A stretch of DNA of 27,014 nucleotides from the NCBI GenBank assembly GCA_051453625.1, contig JBOZIK010000001.1:250045725-250072738 (forward strand), written 5' to 3'. Of the stretch, positions 19,947 to 27,014 are shown piece by piece. Below the pieces are notes generated by a model, which was given only the letters and a program-made list of their open reading frames with translations, searched no databases and had not been told where the DNA came from. Numbering within the stretch: the first letter of the stretch is position 1; the number at the start of each line of letters is the position of its first letter. Origin of the DNA: Welwitschia mirabilis (lineage: Eukaryota; Gnetophyta; Gnetopsida; Welwitschiales). The position numbers and the translations under genes are program-made.

Positions 19947-20098
19947 ATAACAACTCAAATTTTCTCCATGTAGATCTGATACCAAAATGTAAAGTCCTAA
20001 AATTTCTATAGTTGAAAATCCTCAACTTAACACTCTAATATCAAAATGTAATATCCTAAACTTTTATAGTTTAAAACTTAGAACTTGCTATGATACCT
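19931..20098 (-). other. cluster of four PBS-like motifs (tRNA-iMet type), interior A
   Basis: The complement of TGGTATCAGAGC is GCTCTGATACCA. Related motifs on + lie at 20,087-20,098 (gctatgatacct, 10/12), 20,033-20,044 (actctaatatca), 19,974-19,985 (gatctgatacca, 11/12) and 19,933-19,944 (weaker). The second and third are followed by aaatgtaa..cctaaa, so a module of 45-60 bp, not only the 12-mer, was repeated. The first, next to the LTR end, is the positional PBS. Confidence 0.7.
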
Positions 20099-22166
20099 AA
20101 AATATAAATGCTCTCTATATAATTAAATCTAAAGCTAAAAGGATTAATCTTGGTCTAATATAATTGTATAAGTAAATAAGATTGCTTAAGTTATTTAGGC
20201 TATTTAATGTTTTTTGTTCATTAAATGGTGATAATGATTTCAAATATTAGAAAATCATAAAATAGAGTGTGTTTTATATTAGAAAAACCTCATTTTTATG
20301 TATAAGGACATGAATTAAGCTCCAATCCATGAAAGATGATTGACAAGTTATGTTCAAGCCATTTTTGGATTTTAAAAAAAGTAGGAAATTGAAACGATAA
20401 TTTGAAACATTTGAAAATGATAAAATGGTGTACATTTTAAGTGGAAATACCTAGGTTTTACCATAAAGAGTATGGATTAGATCATATTTATAAAAATACT
20501 AATTAAAAATTACAATTGAAAACCTTCAAAAGTTTAATGAACATAAAGATAATTCCTAATTCTGATAGGAAGAATAATATGTTTCTTGAGGAGGGATGAT
20601 GAATTAATGCATAGGAGAAAGAAAATGTTAATATGAAAATAAGTAATAGAGAAAAATACAATGCATAGACAAAATTGTATTAGAAAAGGCAACTACATCT
20701 GAGATTTTATGATGAAGGCACATAGGCAAAAATATAATAAAAGTGGCTGAGAGGAATATGAAGCTTAGGGAAAATTTTGACAATACAAAAGGGAGGAAAA
20801 TGACTCATGCAAGCTTACAAGAAAATCAATTTTGCATTATTGAAATCATTATAATATGATAATAGTTAAATCTTAAATGAGATATTTCTTTTATTTAACA
20901 AGTACCTATTTGATGTGACAATAAAAGAGCAAATGACAGAAAGAAAGGTTGTCAAATCTGACTGATCATACTTGAATTTCCTAATTTTCTATGTGATTTC
21001 ATGTGGTCATATTAAGTTTAACTATCCTCATAAAATTAATTAATATTATAAATGGTTATCCAAAATATAAGCCTAACATTATTTATGCTTATTTGATAGA
21101 AGAAGTAAACTTAATTAAGAATGAACAGAAATTAATGCTATCATTTAAACATTTCATAAAAATATTAAATTATCCATAAATACGAATCTTGATAAAAATA
21201 TAATATATGCATGCTTTCTAACTTGAAAATAGGATAACATTGTTATACAAGAACTAATATTCATTCTTCAATGAAATATTGCCACTTAATTCTTAAATAT
21301 AATGATAATTTTAAATGTAAGATTACAAGGAAAATAAGCAATAATAATCTTCCAAGACTTATATAACTACCCAAGCAATTATTTTTCTAGAAATGAGAAA
21401 ATTCCATAGAAGATACCAAGCTTAAACTTTACTCCGCTTCATTCCTTGAAGCATTTCCTACATAATAGTCATGATTTGAGAACTGTACCTTCATAGTTTC
21501 TAGTATGGTCCATGAAAAGGTTTAAGGTAAGAGGTTTTTAATGCTCAAAAATGGATCTTCAAGAATATCAAATGATTAAAACATCATATCAAATATAATA
21601 ATTGAAATACAAATATCCAAGTCTCGGTAAACCAAGAATGATTAATGAATAGTATCCCCTATTAGAAGGTGTTAAATACCCATTTTTCTAGATGATCATT
21701 CCTAGGCTAATAGAAACCCTTCAAGTGGAATAAACCCCAAAGCCACAAGACATCATGTCATGCATAACTAGATGGGTCACACCCCTCCTATTACCAATAA
21801 GAGCTCTTTAGATGGCTGATCCTCTGAAGCCACATGATTTGGTCACTTAACAAAGTTTAAAGCATGGAATAGGATTCCCATCCAAGATATTATACATGTA
21901 AGAAAAAAATTTAAAAGATGTAAAAAAGCAATAGATGGAAGTACATAAACTAGACAAGAAATAATATGAAAGCTAAAAACCATAAAAGAAATTAAAATAA
22001 ACCAGAGAACTATAAAAGAAATAATAAAAAAAACTAATATCCATACAGAATTTCTAGATAAAACTCAAAATATTGTAAAGATTGCAAGGTTCCAAGGATT
22101 TTCCCAAGCTTCAAGATTTGGTAGTGAATGGTTCTCTAAAACTAAAAGTAAGGGAAAAGGAGACGT

Positions 22167-22205
22167 AAGGTTTTATTTATAATTAAGATTTTGTGGAATG
22201 TAAAG
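22167..22205. repeat. 39-bp gap-flank repeat, left copy (contains TATA box of LTR B)
   Basis: Identical to 22,306-22,344 except one base. It includes the LTR TATA box (minus: ttataaataaaa). The other LTRs have this segment once, so the two copies are most likely the same bases on both sides of an unclosed gap. Confidence 0.85.
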
Positions 22206-22305
22206 NNNNNNNNNNNNNNNNNNNNNNNNNNNNNNNNNNNNNNNNNNNNNNNNNNNNNNNNNNNNNNNNNNNNNNNNNNNNNNNNNNNNNNNNNNNNNNN
22301 NNNNN
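22206..22305. other. assembly gap (100 N)
   Basis: A default-length run of N inside LTR B. Homology with LTR A continues directly across it once one 39-bp flank copy is removed, so no sequence need be missing. Confidence 0.95.
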
Positions 22306-22344
22306 AAGGTTTTATTTATAATTAAGATTTTGTGGAATGTGAAG
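22306..22344. repeat. 39-bp gap-flank repeat, right copy
   Basis: Second copy of 22,167-22,205, differing at one base (gtaaag against gtgaag). Confidence 0.85.
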
Positions 22345-22870
22345 AATCATAAGAATATAAAGACAAAACATCATAAAATAGGGTGGTTAAGTGGTTAGGA
22401 TTCCATTACCTTACCAAGCAACTGGGTAAATAAATAAATGATAATTATGCTAATCATAATCAAATAATGAGTCATTAGCAGTAACAAAAATATTTCACAA
22501 ACATTATAACAATTTTTGTAATATTTAGAAAGAATAACTAAGCATCTTTATTTAATATAATTACAATTCCAAATCTATAATTCATTGGCATTGGCTAAAA
22601 TAAGCAATTAAATATATAAAGCCAAGGCACAAAATAATAATTATGGGACTATTATCTATTAATATGAAATATTGTCTTATAACATTTCATATTATCTTTT
22701 AACTTATTTATCAAAAATTATTTTAAAATTAAATCTTGATTGTTAACAATTTAAGACCTGATATTTCTCCATCCATTAAGAGGTTTCGTCCTCAAAACTA
22801 GAAATTACTAAAATATTTACCTCTTAATACTAATCTACTTCTACTTATTCCCATGATAAATTTGCTCTTT

Positions 22871-23109
22871 TAATATGGTATTGGGTAGAAAAATTAAATA
22901 CATGAATCATGCTTCTATATTTTTCATGTTGTTAATTCCTTCAAAAGTTAGAGAATTTATCCTCTTAAATCATTCTTTGATAGAGTTTCCATCTTTCTTA
23001 TTGGTTTTTTTCTCTTTAACTTCATCCACTAAGTTGTCAACTATTGTTACTAATGTTGTAACTTCAGTTGATCTATTTATTGCTCGTTTTGGAGCTAAGA
23101 TAATCTTGT
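22871..23109 (-). pseudogene. gag N-terminal fragment, unit B
   Basis: About 78 codons in one frame with only two stops. Blocks are APKRAINRSTEVTTLV, VDNLVDEVKEKKTNKK, NSIKE-stop-FKRINSLTFEG, NNMKNIEA-stop-FMYLIFLPN. Both stops are TGA where gypsy gag proteins have tryptophan (E-W/F-x-R and E-x-W), as expected from TGG to TGA transitions. The plus-strand open stretch at 22,875-23,111 is its antisense shadow. The fragment fuses after about 80 residues to non-gag sequence and the pol end, so even the parent encoded only a truncated gag. Confidence 0.75.
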
Positions 23110-23157
23110 GAAAATCAAACTACACATATAATTAATCCATGTTAAATACTTAAGCCA

Positions 23158-23318
23158 AGTGAATTCACAAACCTAATAATAGTTATACTAACAAGTTTGT
23201 CAACTTAACAAAATTACACCTAGTGAGTTTACAAGCTTAAAACAATTATTCATAATAAATTCATACACTTAAACATAGTTGTTCCCAGTAAATTCAAAAC
23301 CTAAGTTTTGATACCAAA
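23158..23318. repeat. 33-bp tandem repeat, five units (interior B)
   Basis: Units begin near 23,158, 23,191, 23,222, 23,254 and 23,287. Copy number and period match interior A, so the repeat was present before the units separated. Confidence 0.75.
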
Positions 23319-23484
23319 TTTAACAACTCAAATTTTCTCAATTTAAAACTTCATATAGCTCTAATACCAAAATGTAAAGTCCTAAAATTTCCATGGTTAA
23401 AAATATTCAAATTGATACTCTAATACCAGAATGTAACACTTCAAACTTCTACAGTTGAAATATTTGAACTCACTCTGATATTTA
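23303..23484 (-). other. cluster of four PBS-like motifs, interior B
   Basis: On + the motifs are 23,473-23,484 (ctctgatattta, weak), 23,417-23,428 (actctaatacca, 10/12), 23,359-23,370 (gctctaatacca, 11/12 to the iMet complement) and 23,305-23,316 (weak). The best match is the third, not the one adjoining the LTR, which may have lost function. Confidence 0.7.
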
Positions 23485-23751
23485 AAATATAAAACCTCTC
23501 TATATAATTAAATATAAATATAAAAAGCTTAATATTAGTCTAGTATAATTGTATAATATGTAATTTAATTTAATCATTAAATAAAATTATTAAGTTATTT
23601 ATACTATGAAATATTGTTCATATATCAAATCATAATAGTGATTTAAAATGTTAGAAAATGATAAAATAAAGTGTGCTCTGATTAGAAACATATCATTTGA
23701 AACAATAATCACAAATATTTGAAAAGTACAATAATCAAATTCTTATTTTTT

Positions 23752-23825
23752 GTTTCAAATTCTTATTTTTTTAAAAGTTACATTCAAGCCATTTTTACAT
23801 TTTAAAAAAAATAAGAATTTGAAAC
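23752..23825. repeat. 21-bp perfect inverted repeat in LTR C
   Basis: Arms 23,752-23,772 (gtttcaaattcttattttttt) and 23,805-23,825 are exact reverse complements around a 32-base loop. A partial direct copy of the left arm lies at 23,735-23,751. The corresponding place in LTR B (about 20,370-20,395) has only the right arm, so the left arm was added here. Confidence 0.85.
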
Positions 23826-25560
23826 AATAATCACAAACATGTAAAAATGATAAAATGGAGTATGTTTTCAACTAAAAACACCTTGGTTTTACCATAAAGG
23901 GTGTATCTTAAGCTCATATTTATAAAAATACTAATTAAATAGTACATGTAAAACCTTTAAATGTTTAATAAACATAAAGATGATTACTGATTCTAATAAG
24001 TAGAAGAATACATTTGTTAAGAAGGGACAACTAATCGACACAGAAGAGAAAGAAAAACACTGAGATGAGAAGATGTAAAAAAGAGGAAGATAATGCACAA
24101 ATAAGATCATATTACAAAATTAACTACATCTGAGATTATATGGTAAAGACATATAGGCAAATATGCAATAAAAGTAGGTGAGAGGAATATGGAAGTTAGG
24201 AAGAATTTTGATCACATGAAAGGAATGAAAAGGACATATGCAGGCTTGCAAGAAAATCAATCATGCATTATTGAAAATCATTATGATATAATAATAATTA
24301 AATTTTAAATGAGGTGTTTCTTTTATTTAACAGGTGTCTTCTTGATGTAATAGTAAAAGAGCAAATGACAAAAAGAAACATTGTCAAATTTGACTGCTCA
24401 TACTTGGGTTTCCTTATTTCCTATGAAATTTTGTGTGGGCATCTTAAGTTCAAGTATCTTCATAAAAATTAAATAAGTTTATATATGATTGTCAAAAATA
24501 TAGGCTCTACATTATTTATGCTTATTTTAGAATAGAATTAAACTTAATTAAGAATGAAAAAATTAATGCTATCATTTAAACATTTTATAAAAATACTAAA
24601 TTATCTATAAGTAGGATTCTTAATAAAAATATAATAGATGCATGATTTATTAACTTGAAAATAAGACATCACTAATATATAGGAACTAATATTTCCTCTT
24701 TGAAGAAATATAACTACTTAAGGCTTAAATACAATGATAATTTCAAATGCAAGATTACAAGAAAAATAATTAATAATAATATTCAGGAGTTATAGAAATG
24801 CTCAAGCAATTATTTTTAGAAATGAGAAAATTCCATAGTAGACATCAAGCTTAAACTTCTTCTAACTTATTCCTTGAAGCTTTTCCTACACAATAGGCAT
24901 TGTATGAGGACTGTACCTTCATAATTTTCAATACTGTTCATGATAAGACTTAAGGTAAGGGTTTTTGAGAATAGAAAGGAATCCATAAAGAATATCAGTT
25001 TACCAAAATCTAAAATCGACACAAAAATTGAGGTAAAATATCTAGATATCATAAAAGTTCAAGGAACAGTATGCCCGTCAGAGGGGTGTTAATTATCATT
25101 GTCTACTAGATCATTCCTATGGCCAATAGAAACCCTTAAAGTGGGATAAACCCTTAAATCCACATGACATTATGTCATGCAACAGCTATATGGATAGCCA
25201 CCCAAGCACTGACAACCACTCCTATGGTCAATAAGAGCCCTTCAAGTGGCACAACCCCCCAAAGATGCATGATTTGGTAATACCAAATTTTAAACTTTAA
25301 ATATGAATCATTTCTAAGATATGCATAATAAAATATTTACTTTAAACATGTGAAAGATACAAGAGTTATTGAGGACATAGAAGAGATAAACAAATTTGCA
25401 TGAACCAAAAGAAATTAATGAATATCATAAAACCATATCGATTTTTAAGAAGAACTTAAGATCTTGTTAAGGTTGCAAGTCTTCAAGGTTTTTCTAGGCT
25501 TTAAGACTCAATAGCAAATGATTCTTCACAAATGAAAGTAAGGAAAGAGGAGAAGGAGGG

Positions 25561-25572
25561 TCCTATTTATAA
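25561..25572 (-). promoter_or_regulatory. TATA box of LTR C
   Basis: The minus strand reads attataaatagga, at the position equivalent to LTRs A, B and D. Confidence 0.65.
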
Positions 25573-25664
25573 TTAAGGTTTGGTAGAATGTGAAGAGTCA
25601 TGGGCACATATGGAAAAACATCATATATAAGGATGATTATATGGTGGGGATTTTTGTTACCTTA

Positions 25665-25764
25665 NNNNNNNNNNNNNNNNNNNNNNNNNNNNNNNNNNNN
25701 NNNNNNNNNNNNNNNNNNNNNNNNNNNNNNNNNNNNNNNNNNNNNNNNNNNNNNNNNNNNNNNN
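25665..25764. other. assembly gap (100 N) hiding most of a unit
   Basis: The left flank matches LTR position 22,415 of unit B, and the right flank matches position 24,753 of unit C. A complete unit would therefore need about 2.3 kb here. An 83-codon open reading across the Ns is an artefact. Confidence 0.9.
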
Positions 25765-26373
25765 TTACAAGAAAAATAATCAATAATAGGAGTTATAGAA
25801 ATGTCCAAGTAATTATTTCCATCAATGAGAAAATTCCATAGTAGATAGCAAAATTAGAATTCATTTTACTTCTACACAACAAGGATGGTGTAAGAACTAT
25901 ATCTTCACAGTTCCCAGTCTGGTCCATGACAAGGTTTAAGATAAGGAGTTTCCAATTCTTAACAAGGGATCCTCAATAATATTGAATGACCAAAACCTCA
26001 TATTAAATACAATAATTGAGATACCAATATCTAAAGAATGACTAATGAATAGTATACCCTATCAGAAGGGTATCAAATACCCATTATTTTAGAGAATCAT
26101 TCCTATGGCTAATAGGAACCCTTCAGGTGGGATAGATCCCTTAAGACATAAGACATCATATCATGAATAACTAGATGGATTACAAACATCACCTTGGTTA
26201 CTCTAACAGCCACTCCTATGGCTAATAAGAGCCCTTCAGATGGTTCAACCCTTGAAACCACATGATTTGATTACTTAGCAAAGTTTTAAACATGGAATGT
26301 AATTCATGTCGAAGATATTATATGTTTAAGAAAAAGATTTAAAAGATGCAAGGAATAAATATATGGCAGTATA

Positions 26374-26592
26374 GAAACCATACACAAAATAATACAAAAG
26401 TAAAAAACCATACATGAAATTAAAGTAGAACATAGGACCATACACAAAATAATACGAAAACCATGAACCATAAATGAAATTAAAGTAGAACATAGAACAA
26501 TACATGAAATAATACAAAACCCATGAATCATATAAGAAATTAAAGTAGAACATAGAACCATATAAGAAATAATATAAAATCTAAGAACCATA
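26374..26592. repeat. 60-bp tandem repeat, about 3.5 units, in LTR D
   Basis: Units start at about 26,374, 26,435, 26,495 and 26,555 (spacing 61, 60, 60). Each contains two related half-units of about 30 bp that begin gaaccata-a-gaaat. LTRs A (18,715-18,820) and B (21,943-22,050) carry only about 1.5-2 units. Two overlapping minus-strand readings (26,304-26,591 and 26,326-26,553) translate this repeat and give hydrophobic repeated peptides; they are not genes. Confidence 0.85.
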
Positions 26593-26718
26593 CCAAATTT
26601 CTAGATAAAACTCAAGATCTTGTGAAGATTACAAGGCTCTAAATCTTTTCCCAAACTCTAAGATTTGGTAGTGAATGGTTCTTCAAAAATAAATGTAAGG
26701 GAAAAAGAGGAGGATGGT

Positions 26719-26730
26719 TCTATTTATAAC
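26719..26730 (-). promoter_or_regulatory. TATA box of LTR D
   Basis: The minus strand reads gttataaatagaacc, equivalent to the boxes in LTRs A-C. Confidence 0.65.
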
Positions 26731-27014
26731 TAAGATTTGGTGAAATGTGGAGGGTCATGAGAATATAAAGATAAAACATCATAAACGATGATTATTAAGT
26801 GATGAGGATTCACTTACTTTATAGACCACTGAGTAAATAAATAAATGATAGTTATGCTTATAATAATTAAATAATGAAATGTTAGTAGAAGTAAAAATAT
26901 TTCATAAACCTGATATCAATTTTTGTAATATTTAAAAATAATAACTAAGGATCTTTATTCAAAATAATTTCAATTTCAAATCTATAATTCATTGGAATTT
27001 TCTAAAATAAGAAA

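Larger units (their letters stand above)
19385..20108 (-). mobile_element. interior A (about 0.72 kb): PBS-like motifs, 33-bp repeats, gag start, pol end
   Basis: Everything between LTR B (its 5' LTR) and LTR A (its 3' LTR). It holds no protease, RT or integrase. The pol end survives only as an SFED(E)TS-like C-terminus (19,401-19,425), followed by a purine-rich tract. This is an internally deleted, non-autonomous structure that would depend on proteins from a full-length relative. Unit B has the same layout. Confidence 0.75.
20109..22762 (-). repeat. LTR B, essentially full length
   Basis: Runs on the minus strand from the start near 22,762 (degraded TGTAACATCCC) to about 20,109 (agagagca, just before the PBS motifs). 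It shares its first 1.3 kb with LTRs A and D, and its last 1.35 kb with LTR C (23,495-24,892). It acts as 3' LTR of the unit to its right and 5' LTR of the unit to its left. A 100-base N gap (22,206-22,305) lies at the TATA box. Confidence 0.78.
22763..23494 (-). mobile_element. interior B (about 0.73 kb)
   Basis: Same organisation as interior A: PBS-like cluster, 33-bp repeats, gag start, SFEDETS-stop pol end (minus, about 22,780-22,802), purine tract, then LTR B. No RT or integrase. The same internal deletion in both units shows that the deletion came before the units multiplied. Confidence 0.75.
23495..25664 (-). repeat. LTR C, start lost in gap
   Basis: Homologous to LTR B from about 22,415 (left edge of the gap at 25,665) down to its end near 23,495. 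Its stretch 24,960-25,110 diverges strongly from A, B and D, while flanking blocks (ccactcctatgg, TATA region) are well kept. It therefore belongs to a different LTR subtype or is a patchwork. A 61-codon reading at 24,867-25,052 (-) is not a gene. Confidence 0.72.
18128..27014 (-). mobile_element. tandem array of LTR-retrotransposon units sharing LTRs (Tekay/Del-like)
   Basis: The same block recurs head to tail at 18.13, 21.46, 24.89 and 25.88 kb. Each holds 'ctgtaccttcatag' or a variant, a TATA box and, where the copy is complete, the end block 'gaggtttcgtcctcaaaact'. On the minus strand the order is LTR (about 2.65 kb), PBS-like motifs, gag start, end of pol, polypurine tract, next LTR. The period is about 3.3-3.4 kb. 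The TGTAACATCCC-like LTR start, the iMet-type PBS and the long LTR suggest the Tekay/Del branch of Ty3/gypsy. Units differ by many substitutions, so the array is old. It runs off the window. Confidence 0.85.
25765..27014 (-). repeat. LTR D, incomplete at both ends
   Basis: Matches LTR B from the central part (attccatagtagata) through the 'cttcatag' block, TATA box and on toward the LTR start, and leaves the window before the start. It is closer to A and B than to C. A 60-bp minisatellite is expanded inside it. Confidence 0.78.

Noticed and set aside
22875-23111. 78-codon ORF (+)
   Set aside because: Antisense shadow of the minus-strand gag fragment, which has the recognisable motifs.
24867-25052. 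61-codon ORF (-)
   Set aside because: Within the divergent patch of LTR C, with no counterpart frame in LTRs A, B or D.
25590-25841. 83-codon ORF (+) with a run of X
   Set aside because: Reads through the 100-N gap; it joins unrelated LTR positions.
26304-26591. Two overlapping ORFs (-) with repeated hydrophobic peptides
   Set aside because: Both translate the 60-bp minisatellite of LTR D in different frames. Periodic peptides follow from the repeat and are not evidence of a membrane protein.
26374-26592. CRISPR-like spacing of repeats
   Set aside because: Units are contiguous and imperfect with no unique spacers, in a plant transposon LTR.

Overview
The window is AT-rich, CpG-poor intergenic DNA from a seed plant with a repeat-laden genome. 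The evidence is the three plant-type LTR-retrotransposon lineages recognised here, runs of N typical of a draft scaffold, and the absence of any intact host gene. I cannot name the species. No open reading frame supports a functional protein; what coding sequence can be read is decayed transposon sequence with stops and frameshifts.

Layout. (1) 1-3,960: repeat-rich sequence without genes, holding an 85-bp near-identical direct repeat (1-85 and 1,069-1,153), a degenerate direct repeat (1,944-2,072 and 2,656-2,786) and a 30-base N gap. (2) 3,960-12,280: a Ty1/copia relic on the minus strand. It reads from high to low coordinates as protease-side linker, GAG-pre-integrase, integrase core, integrase C-terminal region, reverse transcriptase and RNase H. 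Its integrase is split by a second element on the plus strand (5,569-11,196). That element has LTRs of about 1.07 kb, a Ty3/gypsy-style primer binding site and imperfect 5-bp target duplications. With the insertion removed, the copia frame continues without a stop. (3) 12,280-16,424: AT-rich sequence with no identifiable gene, apart from a tRNA-related SINE-like module near 15.8 kb. (4) 16,425-18,120: an Athila/Tat-type Ty3/gypsy relic on the plus strand (gag pieces and a retropepsin region). (5) About 18,128-27,014: a head-to-tail array on the minus strand of LTR - short interior - LTR - short interior - LTR. The LTR is about 2.65 kb and the interior only about 0.72 kb. Each complete interior has four tRNA-iMet-type primer-binding-site-like motifs, five copies of a 33-bp repeat, the start of a gag-like reading frame and the extreme end of pol beside the polypurine tract. 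Two 100-base N gaps interrupt the array.

The elements do not work together as a system. They record successive insertion, internal deletion, LTR-LTR recombination and mutational decay. The observations most worth checking are the shared-LTR tandem array, its quadruplicated primer-binding module, and the nested insertion with a readable empty site. All domain calls come from reading translations by eye; no database search or alignment program was run.
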